The translations under genes were made by a program, and so were the position numbers. Below are positions 1 to 8,275 of a DNA stretch of 64,000 nucleotides, one piece after another; position 1 is the first letter of the stretch, and each line of letters begins with the position of its first letter. The DNA is taken from the NCBI RefSeq assembly GCF_030730925.1, contig NZ_JAVAMB010000001.1:1-64000 (forward strand), read 5' to 3'. The notes under the pieces are model-generated. The model made no database searches. It saw only the letters and a list, made by a program, of their open reading frames with translations, and was not told where the DNA came from. The stretch comes from Flavobacterium sp. DG2-3 (lineage in GTDB: Bacteria > Bacteroidota > Bacteroidia > Flavobacteriales > Flavobacteriaceae).

Positions 1-126
1 TTTGACTCTCAAGAGGAATTAAAAGAAGAATTATTGCAATATCTATACTATTACAATCATGAAAGACCGCATCAGGGAATTGATGGAAAAACACCAATTG
101 ATATGAAAAATCTGTTACCGAAATAA
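1..126 (+). CDS. Transposase (integrase core) C-terminus, cut by the window edge
   Basis: The first 41 codons are open from the window edge and end in TAA at 124-126. The peptide has YYYNHERPHQGIDGKTPID, the typical C-terminal signature of DDE integrase-core transposases of the IS3/IS481 type, around and after the last catalytic Glu. It would catalyse transposition of an insertion sequence lying to the left of the window. The family cannot be fixed from this fragment. No terminal inverted repeat could be identified downstream with confidence, so the element's right end is unplaced. Confidence 0.8.
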   Translation, partial: FDSQEELKEELLQYLYYYNHERPHQGIDGKTPIDMKNLLPK

Positions 127-241
127 ATGACTTTTACAATTCCGACGGAGGAGGAATCTTCGCAAGTAACTCCACAAAGTATGAAGTATTCGCAATAAAA
201 GAAAAATCTTACTTTTGTTAAAAAACATTTACTTTAGCGAA

Positions 242-556
242 ATGCAATTTTCAGAAGGTTATCATACATATTACATCTATATCATCACAAACAAGTACAA
301 AACTGTATTTTATACAGGAGTAACAAATAATTTAAGGCTTCGTTTAAGCCAACATGCTGAAAACATAACTGCTAGCAATAAAACGTTTGCTTCAAAATAT
401 AAAACAGAATTTCTTTTATACTATGAAAAATTTACTTGGATTCAAGAAGCTATTAAACGTGAGAAAGAAATAAAGGGTTGGTCTAGAGATAAAAAATTAG
501 AATTAATTAAAACTATTAATCCTGATTTAGATTTTTTAAATTATTTATTTTCTTAA
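242..556 (+). CDS. GIY-YIG nuclease superfamily protein (UPF0213/COG2827 type)
   Basis: A single GIY-YIG domain of about 104 residues. The N-terminal strand reads YYIYIITNK (the GIY equivalent), followed by FYTGVTNNLRLRLSQH (the YIG equivalent with the basic RLxxH region) and then YYEKFTWIQEAIKREKEIKGW, which carries the family's conserved Glu. The ATG at 242 fits the family start. An in-frame TTG at 215 would add nine residues without domain support. Such stand-alone proteins are common and often multicopy in Flavobacterium; nuclease activity has rarely been shown. It sits next to a transposase remnant and is followed by a 39-bp repeat pair, so the neighbourhood looks mobile. Confidence 0.85.
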   Translation: MQFSEGYHTYYIYIITNKYKTVFYTGVTNNLRLRLSQHAENITASNKTFASKYKTEFLLYYEKFTWIQEAIKREKEIKGWSRDKKLELIKTINPDLDFLNYLFS

Positions 557-576
557 AATTGGCGAAATACTTTGTT

Positions 577-685
577 GAGCTACTTACGAAGATTCTTCGT
601 TCCTCAGAATGACAAGACTGCGGCTAATGGGCGCTTTTGCTTTACGGAGCTACTTACGAAGATTCCTCGTTCCTCGGAATGACAA
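577..685. repeat. Direct repeat pair, 39 bp, 70 bp apart
   Basis: Copies at 577-615 and 647-685 start GAGCTACTTACGAAGATT and end CTCAGAATGACAA or CTCGGAATGACAA, differing at two positions. A degraded inverted relative (GGAATCTTCGCAAGTAACTCC) lies near 150-172. The internal CGAAGATTCTTCG is palindromic. These fill most of the gap between the GIY-YIG gene and the next gene. I see no coding sequence here. Confidence 0.75.
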
Positions 686-787
686 AAATGAGATTAAAAA
701 GAGGCCACTTACTTTCAAACCTGACATTTATCAGGTTTTGGCAGGAAATATTTTTTTTCATTTGTCTCTATTTTAATCCGAATACAA

Positions 788-2584
788 ATGACAAAAAAAA
801 ATCTGCATACTTTTCATATTCCGGTAATGGGATTGGCCTATACGATAGACAGCCCAATAAGAGTCGCGCAGTACGGAATTTCATCAGTTGTTGCTTTGGC
901 CGATGATGATTTGATTGAAAAGATGCGTAATTTTTACAGCACTAAATTCAACATTCCATACGAAGAAATCACTCAAAAATTTCACGATTATCGTGCTGAA
1001 AGAATTACCTCTTATTTAAATTTAGTCGATAAAATTGTAAAAGAGAAATTCGAAAATTTTAAAACAGAATTGGCAGAAAGCAAAACGTCTTTAGAAAACT
1101 TTATGTCAATGTTGCCTAATACTTCTGATATTAAAAAAGGATTTCAGAATTTACTGGACGATGGAATTGCTTTTAAGGAAAACATTCAGAATTATATTGA
1201 ATCGCATCTTTTTCCTGGAGAGATTGACGTCAATATCATGACGAAATTAGACAAAGATAATTTTATCAAAAACGAACAGCTTCCTACCGAATTTAATGAT
1301 GCTCATGCCGCTTTAAGAGGTTTTGCCAATAGTAATCTGGAATCTTCGGTGGTGCTTTCTGCTGGAATGAATCCGAGATTGTTCGGTTATTTCGAAAACT
1401 TCAAAGATTTTTTCCCAGATGAAAATAATTTTCTGAGAAAAAAAATTATCCTAAAAGTAAGCGATTTTAGATCGGCAATGATTCAAGGAAATTTTTTAGC
1501 AAAAAAAGGGCTTTGGGTTTCAGAATACCGAATTGAGTCAGGATTGAACTGCGGCGGACATGCCTTTGCTACCGATGGCCTTTTATTGGGCAGTATTTTA
1601 GAGGAATTCAAGGAGAAAAAAGAGCAATTGATACAATCTGCCCACGAATTAATGATTAAGGCTTTACAGGCAAAAAATATGGCTTGTCCTGAAAAACCTT
1701 TAGAATTGAAAATTACCGTTCAAGGCGGAGTTGGAACAGCAGCAGAACATGAATTTTTATTAGATAAATACAATGTTGATTCTATTGGTTGGGGTTCTCC
1801 TTTTTTATTGGTTCCCGAAGCTACTTCTGTAGACCAAGAAACCCGTAATTTATTGATGAATGCCAAAGAAGATGATTTTTACCTAAGTAATATTTCACCT
1901 TTGGGAGTTCCGTTTAATACGTTGAAAGGAACCACGAATGAATTTTTTAAGCAAAAGCGAATTCATGAAAATAAAGCAGGAAGTTCCTGCCCAAAGAAAT
2001 TTTTAGCCTTAAGCAAAGAATACGATCCACACGGAATTTGTACAGCTTCAAAAAAATATCAGGATATTAAATTGGAAGAATTAGAAGCAAAAAAAGATGC
2101 TTTATCTGCCGATGAATTTGAAAAATGTAAAATCAAAATTACCGAAAAGTCATGTTTGTGTGTTGGTTTAGCCAATGCTTCTTATCTGGAAAATGATATT
2201 AAAATAAAAGGTCAGGCACAAGGCGTAGTCATTTGCCCTGGACCAAACTTAGCTTATTTTGATCAAGAAGTCTCTTTAAAAGACATGATCCAGCATATTT
2301 ATCAAGGCAAATCGGTTATTAGAACAGAACGTCCAAACTTATTTATAAAAGAGCTTAAAATGTATGTGGAGTATTTTAGAAATGAAATTCAATCTCTTTC
2401 TGGAGAACTTACAGCTGCTCAGCTAAAAAAATGGAATACTTTTAAATCGAATCTGTTGGATGGAATTGAGTATTATAAAAATTTATTTGAATCGACGATG
2501 CCCTTTAAAGGTGACCTAAATCAACTCGATTCTTGTAAATCAGAATTAGTTGGTATTAAAATTCCCGTTTCAGAGTTGGTTTAA
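788..2584 (+). CDS. Conserved hypothetical, possible divergent nitronate-monooxygenase/FabK-like TIM barrel
   Basis: 598 residues, no signal peptide. I recognise this as a conserved Bacteroidota protein of unknown function. Three segments resemble the FMN-dependent 2-nitropropane dioxygenase/nitronate monooxygenase fold: N-terminal HIPVMGLAYTIDSPIRVAQYG (residues 10-30), GLNCGGHAFATDG (252-264, like the GxEAGGH motif) and VQGGVGTAAE (311-320) followed by GWGSPFLLVPEAT (334-346, like GTRFLxxxEA). A helical insertion spans about 60-180. The C-terminal third holds Cys401, 418, 447, 456, 458 and 483, a possible metal or Fe-S site. It appears monocistronic and ends in a strong hairpin terminator. 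The fold assignment is inference from motifs. Confidence 0.6.
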   Translation: MTKKNLHTFHIPVMGLAYTIDSPIRVAQYGISSVVALADDDLIEKMRNFYSTKFNIPYEEITQKFHDYRAERITSYLNLVDKIVKEKFENFKTELAESKTSLENFMSMLPNTSDIKKGFQNLLDDGIAFKENIQNYIESHLFPGEIDVNIMTKLDKDNFIKNEQLPTEFNDAHAALRGFANSNLESSVVLSAGMNPRLFGYFENFKDFFPDENNFLRKKIILKVSDFRSAMIQGNFLAKKGLWVSEYRIESGLNCGGHAFATDGLLLGSILEEFKEKKEQLIQSAHELMIKALQAKNMACPEKPLELKITVQGGVGTAAEHEFLLDKYNVDSIGWGSPFLLVPEATSVDQETRNLLMNAKEDDFYLSNISPLGVPFNTLKGTTNEFFKQKRIHENKAGSSCPKKFLALSKEYDPHGICTASKKYQDIKLEELEAKKDALSADEFEKCKIKITEKSCLCVGLANASYLENDIKIKGQAQGVVICPGPNLAYFDQEVSLKDMIQHIYQGKSVIRTERPNLFIKELKMYVEYFRNEIQSLSGELTAAQLKKWNTFKSNLLDGIEYYKNLFESTMPFKGDLNQLDSCKSELVGIKIPVSELV

Positions 2585-2590
2585 AATTGA

Positions 2591-2630
2591 AAACCCCAAA
2601 TGTGGTCACATTTGGGGTTTGTTTTTATTT
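2591..2630. terminator. Rho-independent terminator, probably bidirectional
   Basis: CCCCAAATGTG-GT-CACATTTGGGG forms an 11-bp stem flanked by an A run on the left and GTTTGTTTTTATTTT on the right. It sits between the stop of the 598-residue gene and the convergent stop of the glycine-zipper lipoprotein gene. Confidence 0.9.
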
Positions 2631-2640
2631 TATAGATATA

Positions 2641-3087
2641 CTATTCTTTCTTTTTATTCTTGCTGTCAATAACAGCTCCAGTTCCAGTTCCTACCGCAGC
2701 TCCGGCTAATCCGCCAATAATAGCGCCTTCACCTTTTTTCTTACTGACAATTGCTCCTGTTGCAGCACCAACTCCAGCACCAATTACGGCACCTTTAGCG
2801 GTTGCACTCCAACCTTTCTTTTTAGCTGTTGCGGCTGGCGCAGCTGTTGTTCCGTCTTGCTGATGCACTACAACAACTTTCTCTTTCTGAGCTTCTTTCT
2901 GAGCCTCGATCTTTTCTGCATTTATTTTAGCCATTTCAGTCTTCATCGAATCGATAACACGCTGTTTGTTAATCTCAACTTTCATTGAATCAATGCTGGC
3001 TTGTTTAGCTTTATTTATATCTTCTTTGCTTTGTTGCTGGCAAGAAGTTAAAAATATCACGGTCAATAATATATATAAGCCTTTCAT
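2641..3087 (-). CDS. Glycine-zipper lipoprotein
   Basis: 148 residues. The N-terminus MKGLYILLTVIFLTSCQQQ is a lipoprotein signal with a lipobox ending at Cys16. Residues 20-75 are charged and helical, with repeated IDSMK and AQKE units suggesting a coiled coil. Residues 95-140 form a glycine zipper (GAVIGAGVGAATGAIVSKKKG then GAIIGGLAGAAVGTGTGAVI), the YMGG/SlyB-like type that inserts into or packs against membranes. Likely anchored in the outer membrane and structural; no enzymatic motif. Monocistronic and convergent with the upstream gene. Confidence 0.85.
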   Translation of the reverse strand: MKGLYILLTVIFLTSCQQQSKEDINKAKQASIDSMKVEINKQRVIDSMKTEMAKINAEKIEAQKEAQKEKVVVVHQQDGTTAAPAATAKKKGWSATAKGAVIGAGVGAATGAIVSKKKGEGAIIGGLAGAAVGTGTGAVIDSKNKKKE

Positions 3088-3620
3088 GATCTAAATTTTA
3101 AAAATTACACATTACAAATTACGAAATATCTGCTATAACAGTTGTTACAGAATTTTTTTGAAAGATTATAAAATTTGAGGGGACAGAGTGGCAAAGTGAC
3201 AAAGGTGCAAAGTTTTATCCCTAGACTTTTTATGCCACAGATTGAAAAGATTAAAAGGATTTTTTTTCTGCTGAATCTGCTAAATCTGCGGGAGAAATTA
3301 TTTCTCGCAGATTTTTGTTTTTCTAGATAATAATCTCGCAAAGACGCTAAGTCGCAAAGTTTTAATTTGAATTGCCTCCTGCTTTAGCTGGAGGTAAAAT
3401 TAAGAAATACCGAAAAGGCTTTAGCCAAACTTTGCTGTTTGGGCTAAAGCCTGATTTGTAACATAAAAAAAACCTCCAGCTAAAGCTGGAGGCAATTGAT
3501 ATCTTTATAAAAATTCTCAGATCAAAAAAAATCCTTTTAATCCTTTTATCCCGGTAGCAATCGGGAGTGGCAAAAAAACTTTGTTCCTTTGCAACTCTGC
3601 AACTTTGCAACTTAAAAAAC
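3088..3620. repeat. Gene-free gap with nested hairpin repeats
   Basis: No convincing gene. It holds decayed repeat words: CTGAATCTGCTAAATCTGC near 3267-3290 and GCAAAGACGCTAAGTCGCAAAG near 3338-3359. A compound inverted repeat spans 3366-3500: CCTCCTGCTTTAGCTGGAGG (3375-3394), an inner hairpin AGGCTTTAGCC/GGGCTAAAGCCT (about 3416-3452) and CCTCCAGCTAAAGCTGGAGG (3473-3492), bounded by ATTGCC and GGCAAT. The 20-bp palindrome recurs near 6489 and 58150. Confidence 0.75.
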
Positions 3621-4895
3621 TTACTTTCCTAAAATTCCTTTTTTCAGAATTTGTCCGAAATCGTACATGTCTTCATAAGAGCAATACAACGGAACTGGAG
3701 CCAAGCGAATTACGTTTGGTTCGCGCCAATCAGTAATAACTCCATTTTTCATTAAATAGTCAAACAAAGCTCTTCCTTCTCCGTGTAAAAATACAGATAA
3801 CTGAGAAGCTCTTTCTTCTGGATTTGTAGGCGTTATAATTTCAAAAGTACTATCGACTTCTTTATCAATTTCATGAAGAATAAATTCCAGATAAGAAGTA
3901 ATATGATCACGCTTTTTGATTAAAGCATCCATTCCAACTTCGGCAAACATTTCTACAGAAGCTAAATAAGGCGCCAGCGAAAGAACGGGAAGATTACTAA
4001 TCTGCCATCCGTCTGCTCCATGAACGGGATCAAAAGTAGGTTCCATTTTAAAACGACGTTCTTTATTGTGTCCCCACCATCCCGCAAATCTTGGAAGATC
4101 TGAATTATGATGTTTTTCGTGAACAAAACAGCCCGAAGCATTTCCTGGACCTGAATTCATATATTTGTAACTGCACCAAGCAGCAAAATCGACATTCCAA
4201 TCGTGCAGTTCTAATTTGATATTTCCAGCTGCGTGCGCTAAATCCCAGCCCACTTTTGCTCCAGCTTTTTGTCCAGCAGCAGTTATGGTTTTAATATCAA
4301 AAACTTGCCCTGTATAATAATTTACTCCACCTATTAATACTAAAGCCAATTCATCGCCAACTTCTTCGATTTTGGCTAAAACATCTTCTAAACGAATATT
4401 GTGTTCTCCTTCTCTGCGCTTAATTTCTACAATAGCATCTTCAGCTTTGTATCCGTGAAAATTCACCTGACTCTGAAACATATACTGATCTGACGGGAAA
4501 GCTTTTTCTTCGCAGATAATTTTGTAACGTTTTCCTTTTGGCTGATAAAAAGAAACCATCAACAAGTGAAGATTTACCGTCAAAGTATTCATAACCGTAA
4601 CTTCTGATGGAAGCGCACCTACGATTTTACTCAACGGTTCTGCAAATCTTTCCTGATAATCCCACCACGGTTTTTCAGCATAAAAATGACCTTCAACAGC
4701 TAGTTCTGCCCAGTCGTTCATTACTTCGTCAATGTAGGCTTTGGTGCGTTTTGGCTGTAATCCTAGAGAGTTTCCTGTAAAATAAATTACTCTTTTATCA
4801 TTTACTTTAGGGAAAATAAATTCGTCTTGATACTTATTTAATGCGTCTTGCGAATCAAGCTCTCGTGCAAATTCGCGTGTATTTTGAAAAGTCAT
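3621..4895 (-). CDS. kynU: Kynureninase
   Basis: 424 residues, the usual length. A PLP-dependent fold-type I hydrolase that cleaves kynurenine to anthranilate and alanine (or 3-hydroxykynurenine to 3-hydroxyanthranilate) in tryptophan catabolism. Visible motifs: IYFTGNSLGLQP near the N-terminus, FPSDQYMFQSQ, VGWDLAHAAGN with the cofactor Asp218, and CSYKYMNSGPGNASG with the Schiff-base Lys244. Minus strand, alone, with repeats on both sides. No other kyn gene lies nearby, so the rest of the pathway must be elsewhere. Confidence 0.95.
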   Translation of the reverse strand: MTFQNTREFARELDSQDALNKYQDEFIFPKVNDKRVIYFTGNSLGLQPKRTKAYIDEVMNDWAELAVEGHFYAEKPWWDYQERFAEPLSKIVGALPSEVTVMNTLTVNLHLLMVSFYQPKGKRYKIICEEKAFPSDQYMFQSQVNFHGYKAEDAIVEIKRREGEHNIRLEDVLAKIEEVGDELALVLIGGVNYYTGQVFDIKTITAAGQKAGAKVGWDLAHAAGNIKLELHDWNVDFAAWCSYKYMNSGPGNASGCFVHEKHHNSDLPRFAGWWGHNKERRFKMEPTFDPVHGADGWQISNLPVLSLAPYLASVEMFAEVGMDALIKKRDHITSYLEFILHEIDKEVDSTFEIITPTNPEERASQLSVFLHGEGRALFDYLMKNGVITDWREPNVIRLAPVPLYCSYEDMYDFGQILKKGILGK

Positions 4896-4982
4896 TGTTT
4901 TTTGTTTTGTGTGCTAAAATAACAAATTTTGTTTGTTTTGTTTCAGGTTTAATGTTTCAAGTTGAAATGCTTTGTGTTTTTT

Positions 4983-5117
4983 ACCGCAAAGTCCGCAAGG
5001 ATTTTTTATCAAACTGAACGTTTACAAACGTTAATAAGTTCGCAAAGCTTTGCGTTCTTTTTCATTTTGCAAACACAAACCGAGTAAAAAAAATCCTTGC
5101 GAACTTTGCGGTTAAAT
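4983..5117. repeat. CCGCAAAG inverted repeat
   Basis: ACCGCAAAGTCCGCAAGGATTTTTT at the left is mirrored by AAAAAATCCTTGCGAACTTTGCGGT at the right. The spacer holds a smaller GAACGTTTACAAACGTT palindrome and GCAAAGCTTTGC. Related copies lie at 34786-34916. Together with the terminator at 5149-5190 this fills the 308-bp gap between kynU and queA. Confidence 0.75.
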
Positions 5118-5148
5118 TTCACAACGAACTTGAAACAAATAAAAACGA

Positions 5149-5190
5149 AAAAACCCGACAGGTCTTGAAAACTTGTCGGGTCTTTTTTTA
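5149..5190 (-). terminator. Terminator downstream of queA
   Basis: ACCCGACAGGT-CTTGAAA-ACTTGTCGGGT, with A and T runs on both sides. Read on the minus strand it lies 14 bases after the queA stop, with a T run formed by the A tract at 5149-5152. The same CCCGACAGG stem is used at 41004-41037. Confidence 0.85.
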
Positions 5191-5203
5191 TGATAAATGC
5201 TAA

Positions 5204-6253
5204 TTATAGAATCAACATTGCGTCTCCGTAAGAATAGAATTTGTATCCTTCTTTGATCGCTTCTTCGTATGCTTTTTTCATTAAATCGTGTCCACAGAAA
5301 GCAGAAATCATCATTAACAATGTTGATTTTGGTGTGTGGAAGTTTGTAATCATACAGTTTGCAATACTGAAATCGTGAGGAGGGAAAATGAATTTATTTG
5401 TCCATCCTTCGTATGGATTTAAAGTGTTTGCAGAAGAAACCGAACTTTCAATTGCACGCATAGAAGTTGTTCCTACAGCACAAATACGTTTTTTCTTTGC
5501 TTTTCCTTCGTTTACGATATCACAAGCTTTTTGAGTAATGATCAATTCCTCAGAATCCATTTTGTGTTTTGATAAATCTTCTACCTCAACTGGGTTAAAA
5601 GTTCCTAAACCTACGTGTAAAGTTACCTCAGCAAAATTTACTCCTTTGATTTCTAATTTTTTCAAAAGGTGTTTAGAGAAGTGTAAACCTGCAGTTGGCG
5701 CTGCTACTGCTCCTTCTTCTTTTGCATAAATAGTTTGGTATCTTTCAGCATCTTCAGCAGTTACTTCTCTGTTGATGTATTTAGGAATTGGAGTCTCTCC
5801 AAGTTCTGTCAATTTGTTTCTGAATTCTTCGTAAGATCCGTCATATAAGAAACGTAAAGTTCTACCACGAGAAGTTGTATTGTCGATTACCTCAGCAACT
5901 AACGAATCGTCATCACCAAAATAAAGTTTGTTACCAATACGGATTTTTCTAGCTGGGTCTACTAAAACGTCCCAAAGTCTTTGCTCAGAATTTAATTCTC
6001 TTAATAAGAAAACCTCAATTCTAGCTCCTGTTTTTTCTTTGTTTCCATACAAACGCGCAGGGAAAACTTTTGTATTATTAAGAATTAAAACGTCTCCGTC
6101 ATCAAAATAGTTGATAACGTCTTTAAACATTTTATGTTCGATAGTGTTTTTTTTACGGTCAATTACCATTAAGCGAGATTCGTCTCTGTTTTCTGCTGGG
6201 AATTCAGCCAAAAGTTCTTTCGGTAAGTTGAAATTGAAGTGTGATAATTTCAT
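5204..6253 (-). CDS. queA: S-adenosylmethionine:tRNA ribosyltransferase-isomerase
   Basis: 349 residues, full length. It transfers and isomerises the ribosyl group of SAM onto preQ1 in tRNA, giving epoxyqueuosine at the wobble position. Family motifs are present: [23 protein letters not shown] at the start, [38 protein letters not shown], and [19 protein letters not shown] near the C-terminus. Own promoter about 65 bases upstream, and a terminator after the stop. A repeat-filled gap of 327 bases separates it from aroA. Confidence 0.96.
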   Translation of the reverse strand: MKLSHFNFNLPKELLAEFPAENRDESRLMVIDRKKNTIEHKMFKDVINYFDDGDVLILNNTKVFPARLYGNKEKTGARIEVFLLRELNSEQRLWDVLVDPARKIRIGNKLYFGDDDSLVAEVIDNTTSRGRTLRFLYDGSYEEFRNKLTELGETPIPKYINREVTAEDAERYQTIYAKEEGAVAAPTAGLHFSKHLLKKLEIKGVNFAEVTLHVGLGTFNPVEVEDLSKHKMDSEELIITQKACDIVNEGKAKKKRICAVGTTSMRAIESSVSSANTLNPYEGWTNKFIFPPHDFSIANCMITNFHTPKSTLLMMISAFCGHDLMKKAYEEAIKEGYKFYSYGDAMLIL

Positions 6254-6317
6254 ATTTGAATTATAGATTTTAGCGTGTAGATTTTAGATTTGTATATCTA
6301 AAATTTTAAATCGGTTG

Positions 6318-6349
6318 CAAATATACGATTGTGAGATAGGCGTTGTCAA
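6318..6349 (-). promoter_or_regulatory. queA promoter
   Basis: On the minus strand TTG (6349-6347), 21 bases, then TATATTTG (6325-6318), a perfect match to the Bacteroidota -7 word TAnnTTTG. The predicted leader is about 60 bases. No preQ1 riboswitch could be recognised in it. Confidence 0.7.
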
Positions 6350-6410
6350 GTGTTTTGCCTTTTATTTTCAAAAGTCCTTGATTTACTGAGGTTTCAGATT
6401 GACTTTTTTA

Positions 6411-6571
6411 AACCATATAAGTGATATAAGTTCATTTTAAACTAGAACTATAATTCGGCTAAAGCCAAAAAATGATGCTAAAAAAATACCTCCAGTTAAA
6501 ACTGGAGGCAATTGATATTAAGCTTATTCAGCCAGTTAAGCTAAAAATGAACTTATATGGCTTATATGGTT
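6411..6571. repeat. ACCATATAAG element, 161 bp, with nested CCTCCAG hairpin
   Basis: Terminal inverted repeats of about 29 bp: AACCATATAAGTGATATAAG followed by TTCATTTT at the left (6411-6438), mirrored at 6543-6571 with one or two mismatches. The middle carries CCTCCAGTTAAAACTGGAGG (6489-6508), a member of a second repeat family. Sister elements: 19857-20266, 36596-36670, 60833-60997. It fills the gap between the queA promoter and the aroA stop. Confidence 0.85.
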
Positions 6572-6581
6572 CAAAAAAAAA

Positions 6582-7811
6582 TTAAATTTCTTCAATTTGA
6601 AAATTTAATGCTTTTAAGTCATTCCAGAAATCTGGGTATGATTTTGAAACCACTTCTGCATCGTCAATGATAATAGGTACTTTAATCGCAAGCGGCGCAA
6701 ATGCCATTGCCATACGGTGATCATTATAAGTTGCAATATGAATGTCGTGATTAATATTTTCTGAACGCACTAAAGTCAAACTGTCATTAGTCACCGAAAT
6801 ATTAGCGCCCAATTTAGTAAGCTCATTTCTTAGAGCTTCTAAACGATCTGTTTCTTTAATTTTTAAAGTATGAAGCCCTGTTAAATGGCATCCGATTCCT
6901 AAACCTAAACACGTTACTACAATAGTCTGAGCAATATCTGGCGTATTATTCAATTCAAAATTTACATCTTCGTAATTGAATCCAGAAACTTTTTTCAAAG
7001 TCATTTTATTGTTTTCGAAAGTGGTCTTTACTCCCATTTTCGCGTAAAGCGAAACCAATTCAGAATCTCCCTGAAGACTGTTTTCTTTATAACTGCTCAA
7101 AGTGATTTTTGCCGCATCTGATAAAGCTACAAGACTGAAGAAATAAGAGGCAGAACTCCAATCTGATTCGACTACCATCTCTTTGGTTTCAACTGAAGTT
7201 TTTGGATAAACTTTAATTACGTTTCCTTCAAAACTAGTCTGAATATCTAAATCAGCTAGCAAAGCTAAAGTCATTTTGATATACGGAATTGAAGTAATTT
7301 CGCCTTCTAAAGTTAGCTCTAAACCATTGTCTAATTTTGAAGCTACTAGTAAAAGTGCTGAAATATATTGGCTGCTCACATTTGCTGCCAGAGTTACTTT
7401 TGAAGCAGTAACTTTTTTTCCTTTAATTCTAATTGGCGGGTAACCTTCATTTTTTTCGTATGAAATCTCAACACCTAATTGTGCTAAAGCTTCAACCAAA
7501 ATTTTAATCGGACGTTCCTGCATTCTGCTCGAACCTGTCAGAACCACTTCTCTGCCTTCGTTAACCGAAAAATAAGCCGTAAGAAAACGCATTGCCGTTC
7601 CTGCGTGGTGAATGTCTACAATTTCATCATTTCCAGCAAGAGCTTTCTGCATTACTTCGCTATCATCTGAGTTTGATGTATTGGCTAAAGTAATATTTGG
7701 GAATAATGCTTTTAGTAACAATAAACGGTTCGTTTCACTTTTAGAACCGGTAATATTTAGTTGCGAATCATCAATGGTGAATGGTGAATTCGTGCTTAAT
7801 TTTAAATTCAT
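6582..7811 (-). CDS. aroA: 3-phosphoshikimate 1-carboxyvinyltransferase (EPSP synthase)
   Basis: 409 residues, slightly shorter than the enterobacterial enzyme. It condenses shikimate-3-phosphate and phosphoenolpyruvate, the sixth shikimate step. Motifs: ITGSKSETNR with Lys24 (usual PGSKS), HHAGTAMRFL (residues 68-77), and the C-terminal KIKETDRLEAL and YNDHRMAMAFAPLA. The residue after AMR is Phe76 where glyphosate-sensitive class I enzymes have Pro. Last aromatic gene of the block, 134 bases after the mazG-like gene and probably co-transcribed with it. Confidence 0.95.
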   Translation of the reverse strand: MNLKLSTNSPFTIDDSQLNITGSKSETNRLLLLKALFPNITLANTSNSDDSEVMQKALAGNDEIVDIHHAGTAMRFLTAYFSVNEGREVVLTGSSRMQERPIKILVEALAQLGVEISYEKNEGYPPIRIKGKKVTASKVTLAANVSSQYISALLLVASKLDNGLELTLEGEITSIPYIKMTLALLADLDIQTSFEGNVIKVYPKTSVETKEMVVESDWSSASYFFSLVALSDAAKITLSSYKENSLQGDSELVSLYAKMGVKTTFENNKMTLKKVSGFNYEDVNFELNNTPDIAQTIVVTCLGLGIGCHLTGLHTLKIKETDRLEALRNELTKLGANISVTNDSLTLVRSENINHDIHIATYNDHRMAMAFAPLAIKVPIIIDDAEVVSKSYPDFWNDLKALNFQIEEI

Positions 7812-7945
7812 TTTTTTAATTGTAAGTTGTGAATTATGAATTATGAATGATTAGAAGCATAATTCAGCCCCGCAATTTACCAATCCCCATTCATAATTCA
7901 AAATTCAAAACTCATAATTCAAAACTTATGAGTGATATTTCACAA

Positions 7946-8272
7946 TTATTTCAATTTATCATTGTTTTTGTGACGATCTTTATCTCTAACCGATTTTAGA
8001 TCCATTTTTTTATCAAAAGCAGCTTGCAAATCGATTCCTGTCTGATTTGCCAAACATAAAACTACGAAAACAACATCCGCCAATTCTTCTCCTAAATCTT
8101 TGTTTTTATCGCTTTCTTTTTCAGATTGTTCTCCGTAACGGCGGGCAATAATCCTTGCCACTTCTCCAACTTCTTCTGTTAGTTGTGCCATATTGGTCAA
8201 TTCGTTAAAATAACGAACGCCGTGTTCTTTTATCCAAGTATCTACGTCAAGTTGTGCATTTTTCAAGTTCAT
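7946..8272 (-). CDS. MazG-type nucleotide pyrophosphohydrolase
   Basis: 108 residues, a single MazG domain. LTEEVGEVARI and LGEELADVVFV give the EExxE...EExxD metal-binding pattern. It would hydrolyse (d)NTPs to NMP and pyrophosphate, a house-cleaning role. It starts 3 bases after the stop of the last DUF3857 gene, so is translationally close to that array. A MazG-like gene beside aroA fits my recollection of gene order in flavobacteria. The substrate cannot be told from sequence. Confidence 0.88.
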   Translation of the reverse strand: MNLKNAQLDVDTWIKEHGVRYFNELTNMAQLTEEVGEVARIIARRYGEQSEKESDKNKDLGEELADVVFVVLCLANQTGIDLQAAFDKKMDLKSVRDKDRHKNNDKLK

Positions 8273-8275
8273 CTT

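Noticed and set aside
637..906. 89-residue plus-strand ORF
   Set aside because: It lies in another frame across the 39-bp repeat and the start of the 598-residue gene; no family motif and an implausible composition.
3366..3500. CRISPR-like array from the CCTCCAG palindromes
   Set aside because: Only two or three palindromes with unequal spacers and no cas genes; these are dispersed hairpin repeats.
3105..3610. Two short minus-strand ORFs of 78 and 82 residues
   Set aside because: They are read through palindromic repeat DNA, have no recognisable domain, and their peptides mirror repeat words.
6254..6317. preQ1 riboswitch before queA
   Set aside because: The 60-base leader shows no aptamer-like stem with the expected C-rich/A-rich pattern; only AT-rich TAAAATCTA words.
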